From: Prorocentrum cordatum
Taxonomy: Eukaryota > Sar > Dinophyceae > Prorocentrales > Prorocentraceae
DNA: 64,000 nt
Direction of reading: 5' to 3'
Assembly (NCBI GenBank): GCA_963575745.1
Contig: CAUYUJ010017779.1
Location: 1 to 64,000 of the forward strand
Under the pieces are notes generated by a model. It saw nothing but the letters and a program-made list of their open reading frames with translations, was not told the origin of the DNA and did no database searches. A program made the translations under genes and the position numbers. Below, piece after piece: positions 9,076 to 18,534 of the stretch (positions are counted from its first letter, which is position 1; each line of letters starts with the position of its first letter).

Positions 9076-11016
9076 TCAATAGGGTTCCTGGGTGGCCCGA
9101 CCCTTGTCCTTGCCTTTGTCGGCCCCTGGGGGCCCCGTCCCTGGGGTGACCTGGCCTGGCTGGTCGATCCAACTGCAGGCAGCCACGGGTTCGGCGGCCG
9201 CTGCGGCTTCCTCCTTCTTAATTTCCAGAGTGGCCGCTTGTGGCAGGTGGATGGTGCCTCCCGTGAGGTGCCCGAGGAGGGTCTGGATGTCGCCGCGCAG
9301 TGCAGCGGCGTCGGCGGTTGCCGTCTGTTGCTGGGTGACGACGGTGGCAAGCCCCCGTTCCAGCCCTGAAACGTGCTCCGTGAGTGTGGCCTGGGAGGAG
9401 AGAACGCCCGCAAGCTGCACCTGCATGTTATCCACCGTGTTGGCTAGCAGCTCGTGCTGCTGTTCCATGTGCTGGATGCGGGTCGTGGCAGCATCGGGCG
9501 GTTTAGAGGCCGATGCGAAGCGCTCGCCGAAGGTGTTGAGTTCGTGGGAGGCCACGCTGTATTCATCACCTGATGAGAGGATCTCGACGTCGACGACGTC
9601 ACCTGGTACTTCGGCGGCTGTGGCAGCGTCGCCTTCGGTGTGGCCCCCACCTTCTGCCGCCGCCGTGCCAAGCCAGGGGTCGTGGCCACCTGGTCCTGGG
9701 GCGGCCGTCGGTTCAGCGGCTCCGTCCGTGCCGTGCGGGGGTGCAGAGGAGCTGCGGCCTGGGGCGCAGGGTGGCCTTGCGTGCGGCGTGGCGTCACGTT
9801 TCCCACTGGAGGAGCGGTGGCGCTTGGCTGAAGGCTCCTCCTTGGGGGTCAGGAGCGGTGCGACGCCCTTGCCTTTGGGCGTGGCAGTCATGAGGTCGTG
9901 GAGGTAGGAGCTCTGGGCCGCTTTGGTGAGGAGTGTGCCGGTGGCGGGGCTAAAGCCGCCACCACCGGCTGGCGGCGTCACAGGCTCTGTGATGGTGGTA
10001 GGCGTGACGATGGTAACGTTGTCCCGCTTCGGCGCCACCTCAGCCAGCGGGGCCTCGGTGATGCTCCACGGGATGGGGCACCCCGCGACCTGCACCGTAT
10101 AGGTGAGTGGGGGCCGATGAGCGCGCACTAAGGCAAACTGGGCCGCAGTGGCTGGGTCCCAGGCGGTGTGGTAGACCTCACAGTCCCATTTAACGGACGG
10201 GCCCGTGAGAGTCTTGGCGAGCTGGGTCAGCGTGGCGTGGCGTGCCGCAATGCCAGTGATGCGGTAGCGCGTCTTGGCGAGGGTAGCCTCGCAGCCGCGG
10301 ATGCTGACAGCAGCGGCCTTGGCGACGTCGGACCCCCGCGGAACACGGATCCCCAGTAGGCCTGACTTGCCGTGCCTGACAACTCCCAGGGCTTTGAACT
10401 CCACCGACTTCTGGAACGCGTCAGCCATCGTGATGGGCTGGTCCTCAGGGAACCACACGGTCTGATACTTGTCGGCGGTGGGCTCGTCTGCACCTACGTT
10501 GCTGAGGTCGTAGGTGGCACCGAGTTGCCCTGATCCCGCCAGGACCTTGTCGACCGCTTGGAGACTGACGCCGAAGGTGGCAGCCAGGGACCTCTTTCCG
10601 ACGCCCGATCCAAACCTGCCTAGGCTTTTGCAGGGTTCGAGGATGGTGACGGCTTTAAAGTTGCCGTGGAAGAGGGCCTTGAAGGTGTCCTGGAGCTGAC
10701 TATCGAGCTCCTGGCGGCGAGCGTCTTTCTTGGACTCCTTGTGCTTTTGGCGCGCCTTGTCCTGTGGAGCGGAGTCGCCTCGAAAAGGGCCCTTGGCGCG
10801 TGGACCACCGTTCACGGGGGCACCTCCCGAGAACTGGTCCTCGAAGGCCTGGTGCATGGAGGGGACTGCGGCAATGGCCTCGGTCTCGTGTATGGTCGCC
10901 CGAATCCAGCAGACGTGGTCGGCAGGGTCGATGGTGGCGACGGCTACCTTTTCCGTGCAGGCGACCTCCTTGGTGCCCAGCTGATACACGGTCACGGGGA
11001 CGTGCGTGTGGACCAC
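9076..11016 (-). CDS. LINE-A ORF1 (main part): coiled-coil ORF1-like protein
   Basis: 646 codons. The N-terminal third is basic with a Lys/Arg/Gln-rich stretch (residues about 80-110). The middle third, around residues 130-290, is a mixed alpha/beta region including a short helix-turn-helix-like segment (KRSLAATFGVSLQAVDKVL). A Pro/Ser/Ala linker follows, then a C-terminal heptad-rich coiled coil (residues about 520-600) and a basic tail. Position before the endonuclease ORF plus a coiled coil fits a LINE ORF1 nucleic-acid-binding chaperone, but no family is recognised with certainty. The listed start is a GTG: the real reading comes from upstream in another frame through a CCCC run near 11,029. 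The stop is TGA, after which the frame stays open into ORF2. Confidence 0.6.
   Translation of the reverse strand: MVHTHVPVTVYQLGTKEVACTEKVAVATIDPADHVCWIRATIHETEAIAAVPSMHQAFEDQFSGGAPVNGGPRAKGPFRGDSAPQDKARQKHKESKKDARRQELDSQLQDTFKALFHGNFKAVTILEPCKSLGRFGSGVGKRSLAATFGVSLQAVDKVLAGSGQLGATYDLSNVGADEPTADKYQTVWFPEDQPITMADAFQKSVEFKALGVVRHGKSGLLGIRVPRGSDVAKAAAVSIRGCEATLAKTRYRITGIAARHATLTQLAKTLTGPSVKWDCEVYHTAWDPATAAQFALVRAHRPPLTYTVQVAGCPIPWSITEAPLAEVAPKRDNVTIVTPTTITEPVTPPAGGGGFSPATGTLLTKAAQSSYLHDLMTATPKGKGVAPLLTPKEEPSAKRHRSSSGKRDATPHARPPCAPGRSSSAPPHGTDGAAEPTAAPGPGGHDPWLGTAAAEGGGHTEGDAATAAEVPGDVVDVEILSSGDEYSVASHELNTFGERFASASKPPDAATTRIQHMEQQHELLANTVDNMQVQLAGVLSSQATLTEHVSGLERGLATVVTQQQTATADAAALRGDIQTLLGHLTGGTIHLPQAATLEIKKEEAAAAAEPVAACSWIDQPGQVTPGTGPPGADKGKDKGRATQEPY
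9938..9968. repeat. LINE-A hairpin repeat, copy 5 (longest stem)
   Basis: Outer stem CCGGTGG/CCACCGG, then the same C-A mismatch, GG/CC, bulged G, GGC/GCC and loop TAAA as in the other copies. This is the most stable member of the family. Confidence 0.7.
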
Positions 11017-11649
11017 TTTGGGCGCCTTGGGGTGCGCTTCAGGACGGGGACGGCGAGCTCGGTACCGACGTAGTTGTCGTTTTTCGGGCCCATGACAGCA
11101 ATCGCGAGCTGACCCGTGGCTCGCTTGCCCTGCTCGAGGTGGTGTTGCAGCAGCCGTTCACCACTCTCGTAGTCGTGGAGGCTGATGCTGGGCTTGTACG
11201 TCTTGCCGTCGTCAGGCGAGGTGGGTTCGGCAAGGACAGGGACCTTCCAAAAGGCAGGGTCCAAGGCGATGAATTGGGTGTCCGCAGCCTGAAGACGTGC
11301 GGAACCCGCTGGTGGGTGCGATGTGTCACCGCCAGTGCGCTTAGGCTTGCTGCGCTGGTGATGATCGAGCGTGTAGCTAATCTGGTTGGCGGCGCACATG
11401 CGGATCAGGGCGCTGCCAAGCTTCTTCGTGTTGGACTTGTGCATGTCGTACATTGCCTGGAGCTCGTCCGCGTTCAGTTCGGCTAAGCCCGTTGTAGGCG
11501 GCCGTGGGGCGGTCAGACCCCGCTTGCTTGAACGCTGCGATGCAGTCCTGCTTGCGTTGAAGGAGGGACCCTTCAGCAGCAGGGCGCGTGGGGCGGGAGC
11601 TCGGAGGCTGCTTAGAAGAGCGACGGCGCTCCGGCTTCTTGGGGGCCAT
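11017..11649 (-). pseudogene. LINE-A ORF1, 5' portion with two frameshifts
   Basis: The likely true start is ATG at 11,649 (product begins MAPKKPERRR, very basic). The frame runs to about 11,515, where the sensible protein continues in a second frame (LAELNADELQAMYDMHK and following). At about 11,029 it moves to the third frame used by the main part of ORF1. Both shifts fall at or next to CCCC runs. One-base indels explain this most simply; slippage during translation is an alternative. Confidence 0.5.
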
Positions 11650-11907
<258 letters not shown>

Positions 11908-11916
11908 TTTCTCTGA

Positions 11917-13056
11917 ATGGAAAACAGAGAGAAAAAGAAAAGCTTCATCGCAAAAGTGAACAACGGCCTGACGGACAAAGCGTGGACACTGCGCCACAAA
12001 GACGAGAAAATCAGCGCGGCAGCACTCGGCAAGCATTTCAAGAAAGGCAACGCTGACGCAGAAAATGACGAGGCCATCGAGGCCGCGCTGGACGCGATAC
12101 TCAAGACGGCACGGAGTCACTGCGGGAAGGTGGGCCCCCGACAGAAGCACAATGCGTTTTGGGATTTTTTCCAGGCGCGGGCGCCGCAGACCCAACGAGC
12201 CGATCAAAGATTTCATCCAGCGGCGAGCTCAAGCATGCGAGAAGCTACGAGACCTGACCCGAGGAGGCACGTAGGTTTCGGAGGACTTCAGGACCTTCTT
12301 CCAGCTCGACATGAGTGGCATCACCGAGACGCAGCACATGACGTTTCTGGGCCAGGCGCAGAACGAGTGCGACTAGGACGCCATTCGCGAGGTCCGGGAG
12401 ATCCAGGTCGACAACCTGGGCGCGCGAGGCGGACATCCGCGACGCGAAGGAGGACGCAAGTTCCGGTGGAACTCAGCCTTCGGAGCAGTCCCAGAAGGCG
12501 ACGAAGACGACGGGGACGAAGGCAACTACAGTGGAGACGAGGACGGCGACACGGAGGACGGAGACGAGATGGACATCCTTTCAGCAGGAATGGAGGAGAT
12601 CCAGACAGCCATGGCGGTGGTCGACGTCAACGACATGAGCGAGGAGGAGATTTCAACCTTCGCGGCAGAGGATCAGACGGTCGTGGGCGCGATTGCGGCA
12701 AGGGGCCGTGGCAAGGGCAAGGCAGGATTTTCAGGACCCGACTACACCAAGCAGCGCCAGTTCATCATGGGCGGCAAGGCGAACAGAGGCTTCAAGCAGG
12801 GCAATGCCTACATCGACTTTGACGGCAATATCAGCTGCGGCACGAAGGATCTTCAAGACCGACTTGGAGTTTTCCAGAAGGCTAGCAAGTGCGGCGCGTG
12901 CGGCGAGAAGGGGCGCTGGGCCGGAGATCCAGAGTGCAGCAAGACCATGCCCGGCCGGCACGGGCGGCGCCTTCGGCGTGGCCAAAGGACGCGGACAGGA
13001 AAAGGACGTGCTGGAGGTTTTCTGGCTCGCATTGGCCTGGCCGGAGCCATGCTAGC
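11917..13056 (+). pseudogene. Copia gag with zinc knuckle, frameshifted
   Basis: Reading starts at ATG 11,917 with a Lys-rich segment and moves to frame 2 near 12,150, where RPNEPIKDFIQRRAQACEKL and, after a stop, FQLDMSGITETQHMTFLGQ are typical gag capsid segments. A Gly/Asp-rich linker leads to 12,569-12,935, ending in a CCHC-like knuckle CGACGEKGRWAGDPEC, where the expected His is replaced by Gly-Asp-Pro. RGRGKGK precedes it. At least three frame changes and an in-frame TAG (about 12,374) mark it as a pseudogene. The role would be capsid formation and RNA packaging. Confidence 0.6.
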
Positions 13057-13600
13057 GACCAGAGTCGGCTTCCCGATGGAGAACTACATGATCAACCCGA
13101 CCGAGGTGACCAACAACGTCAGCAGCGTGCCGAACACCATGATCGACACGATGGTGGCTGACCATGCGGCACCACCGGGCTACGTGGTACTGGACAAGGC
13201 AGCTCTGGCGCCATGCGCCGGAGATCGAGCGACCGACAACCAACTGGAGAAGTTCAAATGCAGATCCCAACCAAAAGCGTGTTCAAGGGAACCAACACGG
13301 CGGCGCCAGTGCAAGCAGAAAGCACACAGGCAGTACCAAGCGGCATCCAAGGCAGGGGGACTGCACGCTCATCTTCGAGAGGCTACCCGACTCGGACGCC
13401 CTCATGCTCATGAGCGTCGATCAGTTGGACGCCCTAGACACGGTCGTCAAGGTCATGGGCAACCAGGTGACATTCAAGAAGCTATCGGACCAGCCTGCGA
13501 AGATTCCCATTCTCGAGGAAGAACCACCCGATGATCAAAATCACGGACTTCCCCAGGGAGACACAACGAGCTGAAGCACCGACCGTCAGCGCCAAGACGC
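13057..13600 (+). pseudogene. Copia aspartic protease region, degenerate
   Basis: GYVVLDKAALAPCAG at about 13,177-13,222 matches the retropepsin motif of dinoflagellate copia elements, but the catalytic D-T/S-G/A triad reads D-K-A, which should abolish activity. A second conserved part (LPDSDALMLMSVDQLDALD and following, 13,385-13,500) continues in another frame. Frame breaks between the two confirm decay. Confidence 0.5.
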
Positions 13601-14560
13601 TCGATGTGTGGACTGCTGAAGAAGAAGCTCAGTTTCCTCAAGGCGACCGACCCATCCAGTCGGAGGCGGCCACGGACGCCGGCATCATGACGAAATCCTG
13701 GAAGAAGCAGGTAGTCGCATGGATCGCAGAACAAAGGCGCGAGCAGCGGGCTACATGGAGCGTCTCGCGGACCGATGCTCATCGGCGACGCGTGCCCGGG
13801 ACAGTCGTGAAGAATGTTCACGGCGGAGAGTGCAACGTAACGAAGATGGCAACGAGTGGCGGACTCAAGACGGGTCAATGCAAGGACCCGCGCACCACCG
13901 GCGACAACCTGCCACTACCAAGCGTGCAAGCCGCAACCATGAGGGAGCTAGAGGAGGAGGACCCGCGCCTCACCATCGCCCCGTTCCCGCGCGACGGCCT
14001 CTCCCCCATCAGCAACTTCTACCCGCCGAAGGAACGTCGGAGACGCCGGGCAAAAGCATTTGCACATGTACAATTTGCCGTTCAAGTGGTCAAGTTTTCG
14101 ACTGGAGCAGAAACGACATGTGCAATTGGAGAACTTTCTATGCTCGCAGGAATGGGCGATGATACTGCAGGCTCTACCTAAAGATATGCTGATATGGCTT
14201 CGTTGTGGCCAGCGTGCTCTTGGCCTACAAGACGACAACGGAGATTTGCTGCTCAAGCCTACGGGGCTTGTTACCTCAGCAGTGGCATTGGCATATGCAC
14301 TGGAGGTTCGATGCTCTCAAGATCATTGACATGGAGAGTTCAAGGTCGAGGCGGCAAGTCAAGCGACTATGCAGTATGGACACCCGACCTGGCAGAGTGA
14401 ATCTTGGGGGGCACGAAGCATCAGTACGGGTTGGAGAAGCTGTTTGGAGGTTCGACCATCCTCGAAGTTCCCATCATTACTGACGCGTACCCCGCCACAG
14501 GCTTCACGTAAAGCTCAGGACTCATCACGGGCTCGAGCGCGGAGACCTACAACGATTGGC
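13531..14560 (+). pseudogene. Copia pre-integrase module (methyltransferase-like, conserved with element C)
   Basis: Two overlapping open stretches (13,531-14,181 and 14,060-14,329) carry a C-terminal motif LLKPTGLVTSAVALAYAL followed by a C-x-(3)-H segment. This resembles IKKPTQMYANHIGLFAL and C-x-G-x-H in the pre-integrase region of element C (62.85-62.95 kb). Function unknown; the link to a cytosine-methyltransferase-like fold is weak inference based on LELCGGEGH in element C. Broken by frameshifts. Confidence 0.4.
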
Positions 14561-14577
14561 AGCAGGCACCAGCTATC

Positions 14578-15832
14578 ATGAAGACAGCGACCAAGAAGCT
14601 GCTTGTTCAGTTTTCTCATGCACTACGAGGCGAAGAGCTCCCGGGGCACATCCAGAACGGCGGAGGCTCACCAGCGGCGACTTCGGCAGCAAAGCTCTTC
14701 AAGGGCGAGCTATGCGACGCTCTGCAACGACCGCCATCACATCCGATCACCAACCTACCGAAGTGGACCAAGTTTAATCAATGCCTTGGCATGGACATCG
14801 CCTACGTGCCTGTCCTTTACGGAACCATGCAGGCGCCTTTGCTCATGCTCGACTTGTCTGCCGATTTCACCACCATTCAGTGGATGATTAGCGGTGGAGA
14901 TCGCAAGCCAATCCCCATGTCAAACCATGCCAAGGTTGCGTTCGTGGAGGGCCGGCAGCGCAATTTGATGACGCCGCGGAATCTTCACATCGACCCAGAC
15001 GCAGCTTTTCGTCTGGAGTTCGAGGCTATGTGCGAGGACCTTGGAATTCCATGCTTTCGAGTGGCACCAGAAGAACGCCAGCTGCATGGAAAGTTGGAGA
15101 GGAAGATCAGGTTCTTCAAGGAGATGGCTACAAAGGAGTTTCACGAGCTCGAGGCGAGAGACGACGGGGGCAAATATTGTTGGATATCATATCGCCCAGA
15201 CCATCAACCGACTCTCTAACAACAAGGGCTTCTCTCCATCTCAAAGGGCTCTTGGCGAAAATCCATTTACACCAGCATCATTTGGAGATCTCAACGCCGA
15301 CCGGGTGATCGCGGGACAAGTAGCACGCGGATCTCTCACGTGGCACCGATCACAATTACAGGGAACATGTGAGATCGCAGTCCGCCAGGCAGCCAACAGC
15401 TCAGCTCTACGACGAGCGGTGCTATCGAATACCCGACCTCAGCCTGGGCCTTGCGAGCGTGGCGAGTGGGCCCACTATTGGCGAACAGGTGGAGGCAAGC
15501 GAGATCTGCATCGGGAATGGCATGGGCCAGCTCGAGTTATTGGATGTGATCAGTGTGGCTACTGGCTGACTCACAACGGGATACCCATCCTAGCAGGACC
15601 GAACATCCTACGGAGATCTACGCTCAACGAGTTCGAGGACCGCATGCCCGTCGATCAACGAGAATGGCAGGGGGCACCGCGTGGACGGCGCGGCTTTGTG
15701 GACCTTCGGAACACCGCGTTTACCGCGCCAAGGGAGCCGCTACAACATGGACTACAACCTCAGCCACCTCCTGCACCTGCACAGCCACCAGAACCCCCAT
15801 GCGCAGCATATGGGCTGAGTTCTAGCTCGTGA
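14578..15832 (+). pseudogene. Copia integrase, frameshifted
   Basis: The rve core is visible: first Asp in LGMDIAYVP, second Asp in LHIDPDAAF, and the Glu in HGKLERK (14,790-15,105, frame 1). The frame then moves to 15,140-15,830 (frame 2), which gives the usual C-terminal part (IAQTINRLSNNKGFSPSQRALG, then WHGPARVIG and a HNGIPILAGPNILR segment typical of dinoflagellate copia). The product would insert the cDNA into the genome; a frameshift near 15,140 inactivates it. Confidence 0.7.
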
Positions 15833-16519
15833 CGGAGATGATGAAGATCAACCACTGGCTCGGCGGCGGCGCGTGCAGGTGGAGTGGCCAGATGGCTCGT
15901 GCAACATGCCGGAGTCATGGCCCCTGATCGTCGGCACTGAGTCCCGCGGCCTTCACGACGCCATTCTAGCTACACGGAGTGCAAGATGTGCGACGACGAC
16001 AATTCCGGAAGAGGATGTCATCCCGCTGGACATGCTACTGAGACGACGCATATCTTAACTGCATCACCCAGGCTATTTGGGAGGATTTGTCACGCAACAG
16101 TCTGGAGGTTCCTTTCGATATTCCTCTAGTGCGCGACATGGACATGCTCGACATCGCGGCGGAATATACCTAGAGGGCCGAGCAATATTCATCGGGAGGA
16201 CGTGATCCAGGAGGAGATACACCGCCGCAAGGAGATGGGGCAGAAGGTCCGGCACCGAGAGGGCCTCCCCAATCCAATGGGCTAGACAATCCGCCTCCAG
16301 CAGCTACGCCTCCCAACAAGTCCAAGGAGTCAGCCTGCGCGAGCAGCTGACCGTGCACCTCGGGAACCTAGCGCCCCGCAACGACAACGTGCACGACAGA
16401 AGTTCAAGCGGAAGACCCCGGCGTCTCAGACAGTCTGCGCGGAGCGCGCACACATCGGGCACAACATTGCCGCGACCGCCACGGACGAGCGCGCTCGTAC
16501 AGCGCATGCTACCAACCAG
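15833..16519 (+). other. Copia integrase-RT linker, no intact frame
   Basis: Short open segments only. 15,873-16,058 is open but unrecognised. The region is expected to be linker between integrase and RT; no separate gene is seen. Confidence 0.4.
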
Positions 16520-17133
16520 GTGCTGTGCGAGGCCTTTTCTGCCGAACGAGCCGATCGGGTGACCATGGCGGAGATCAACGTCACGGAGGCGTTCACTAAT
16601 GACGACGGATGCAGTCAGGAGCGCGCGGAGAAGACCCTCAACGCGCTTGTCAAGGAGTGGAGTACCTGGTCCAAGTACGACGCAGTCACGGCCATCGCAC
16701 CGACGATGGCCAAGAAGATCGACAAGGCGTTGCATATCGAGAGTCGTGCCGCACGGACGAACAAGGGCAGCGACTACGACGCCAACTTCCAGCCCAAGCG
16801 CGGGATCGTCGGCAAAGGCTTCCAGGAAAAGTACGGCGAGAAGTTGCGCAGCGACTCCCCGACTCGCTCGCCATCAGAACCTGCTGTGCAGCATTGCAGC
16901 ATGCAAGCGGCTTTCATGCTTTACTGGCGACGCTGCTGGCGCGTTTCTGCAAGGAGTCAAGATCGAGATGGAGCTGTACTTCATGTTGCCCGAGAACCTA
17001 CCGGGCACGGGCATGCCTGGACTCGAGGGGGGGGGGGGGGGCTACTCAAGCCCAACAAGAGCATCTACGGGGCCAACGACGCGGCATGGGCGCGGTGCAT
17101 GCGTATCGTCCCGATCCTGTTCTCGTTTGGCTC
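16520..17133 (+). pseudogene. Copia reverse transcriptase, N-terminal part, interrupted by LINE-B
   Basis: GIVGKGFQEKYGEKLRSDSPT, then (after a frame change near 16,860) FTGDAAGAFLQGVKIEMELY and LPENLPG, then PNKSIYGANDAA are the ordered N-terminal motifs of copia RT. A run of 15 G (17,027-17,041) shifts the frame just before PNKSIYG. The domain stops at 17,133, where LINE-B begins, and resumes at 26,156 in the correct frame if the 9,022-bp insert plus one target copy is skipped. Confidence 0.75.
17121..17133. repeat. Target-site duplication, left copy (TCTCGTTTGGCTC)
   Basis: Identical 13-mer at 26143-26155. It flanks LINE-B inside the copia RT gene. Confidence 0.85.
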
Positions 17134-17200
17134 AAGGCGCCTTGGCTCAAGGCGCCTTGGCTGCCTTGGCTCAAGGCTCAAGGCTCAAGGCTCCCACAGG
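17124..17200 (+). repeat. Stacked spliced-leader relict repeats (TTGGCTCAAG) at the LINE-B 5' end
   Basis: TTTGGCTCAAG, CTTGGCTCAAG, CTTGGCTCAAG and then GGCTCAAG twice more occur in under 80 bp. The dinoflagellate trans-spliced leader ends in TTTTGGCTCAAG. The pattern fits reintegration of trans-spliced transcripts over several cycles. The first copy overlaps the target duplication through shared TTTGGCTC. Confidence 0.65.
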
Positions 17201-17460
17201 CGTCTAGCGTGTGTGGGGGGGGGGGGGGGTGCGCCGCCGCGGGGGCGCGGCAGCCATCGCTGCCTTCTTCGTCTTCTTCGGGGCCAGCGAGATTGGTTCA
17301 ATTTGGGTTTAATCAGTGGGATTTATCAGTGGGACATCACTTTCATCGGTGGGATATCGACTCAATTTGGCGAATTCGCGAATTTGTTGGGTTTTGTCAA
17401 TTCGGCGCTTCATTTCCATTTCAATTTTTGGGTAACTGGCTCGTACTTACACTTTCGGCC

Positions 17461-18525
17461 ATGCCGACTTTGCAGATTGGAGAAACCATGCAAAAGCTCT
17501 TGTCTTTAGATATCGACAAGCAGAAAAGACTGAGAGACGATGCTCGGATGGTAGACGAAGACAAAGAAAATCAGCAAGAGGCCTCGAAGGCTATGAGAAC
17601 ACTGGCGGCCAAGGGTTCTGCTAAGGGTACAGGCCTGGGAGAGAATGGTTCAATTTCTTCAGGGGCTGTCTCGACAGCCACAGGGGCTGACGGATTTTTG
17701 GTGCAACTCGAGTCGCTTCTAGATAAAAAGATCGCTCCCATCAAGGACCGTATCGATTCGTTACAACTTGACGTATTGGGAACTCAAAAGGCGTTGGCTC
17801 AGGAATTCTCAGTAGCCGTCATTTTGATCAATGACCACGAAGTAAAGCTTGCCAACCTTGAGGCAGGTGAGACCGAGGTGCAGAAAGCCTTCAACGAAAG
17901 GGTTCTGGCTGTCGAACTGGAGCAGAAGTCCCTGCGCGCGGAAATGGCAGCCAAACAACTAGAAAGCCAGTCAAGCCAGGGTTCCTCCAGGAAAAAGGGT
18001 CCGCCATGGGCCAGCACCCCAAGAGCAGATAGAGACATCTTCATTCTCACCAACTTGGGCTGGAATCTCAAGAAGCAGGAGGCTCTGGAAAAGGCGCGGG
18101 CGATCCTTCGCCGAGCAGACGTTCCCCAGCCCACGCATATTGTTGCACCATTTGGGTATGGGAGTTGCGTTGAGATCAAATGGAGTTCGATCGCGGTGGG
18201 ACTTCAAGCGGCAGCTACGATCCGTGATCTCAAGATCCCTGGGTACCTGGAAAATTTGATCTGGTGTGGACAGATCAGTACTAAGGAGGAGCGGGGCCCA
18301 GCAAAATTGTTCAAGACAGTTTCAGGTGCACTGGAAAAGGCAATGGGAGATCGCACAGACAGTTATGTGATTTGTTCTCGGACTCGAAAATTTTTCGTCT
18401 TGGACCATCAGATAGGTGTTATCAAGGATGGGGAATTTCAGTGGCACGAGTCTCTCAAGGAGATCCCCGATGAAGCGCTCCGCAAGACGCTGAAAGACAC
18501 CATCGACGAGGCACTCTCTCTCTGA
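17461..18525 (+). CDS. LINE-B ORF1: coiled-coil, L1-ORF1p-like nucleic-acid-binding protein
   Basis: Starts at ATG 17,461 (MPTLQIGETMQKLL), 354 codons; an open frame upstream is an accident of the junction with copia. Residues about 75-180 form a heptad-rich coiled coil (LESLLDKKIAPIKDRIDSLQ and following). Residues about 195-340 begin with a basic Ser/Lys linker and continue as RRM-like strand-helix units (RDIFILTNLGWN, KARAILRRADVP, SCVEIKWSS, AAATIRDLKIPG), the layout of L1 ORF1p. It would coat element RNA and help target-primed reverse transcription. The TGA stop at 18,523-18,525 is in frame with ORF2, three codons before the conserved endonuclease start. Confidence 0.7.
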   Translation: MPTLQIGETMQKLLSLDIDKQKRLRDDARMVDEDKENQQEASKAMRTLAAKGSAKGTGLGENGSISSGAVSTATGADGFLVQLESLLDKKIAPIKDRIDSLQLDVLGTQKALAQEFSVAVILINDHEVKLANLEAGETEVQKAFNERVLAVELEQKSLRAEMAAKQLESQSSQGSSRKKGPPWASTPRADRDIFILTNLGWNLKKQEALEKARAILRRADVPQPTHIVAPFGYGSCVEIKWSSIAVGLQAAATIRDLKIPGYLENLIWCGQISTKEERGPAKLFKTVSGALEKAMGDRTDSYVICSRTRKFFVLDHQIGVIKDGEFQWHESLKEIPDEALRKTLKDTIDEALSL

Positions 18526-18534
18526 GATGCCTAC

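Noticed and set aside
11017-11530. Programmed frameshifting at the two CCCC runs of LINE-A ORF1
   Set aside because: No canonical slippery heptamer; single-base indels in a decaying element are simpler.
17027-17229. Two G15 runs about 190 bp apart (17,027-17,041 and 17,215-17,229)
   Set aside because: One is in copia and one in LINE-B; probably independent homopolymer expansions or assembly artefacts.
16609-17460. Long N-terminal extension of LINE-B ORF1 (start 16,609)
   Set aside because: It crosses the copia/LINE-B junction in a frame that encodes neither; the LINE ORF1 start at 17,461 is more sensible.
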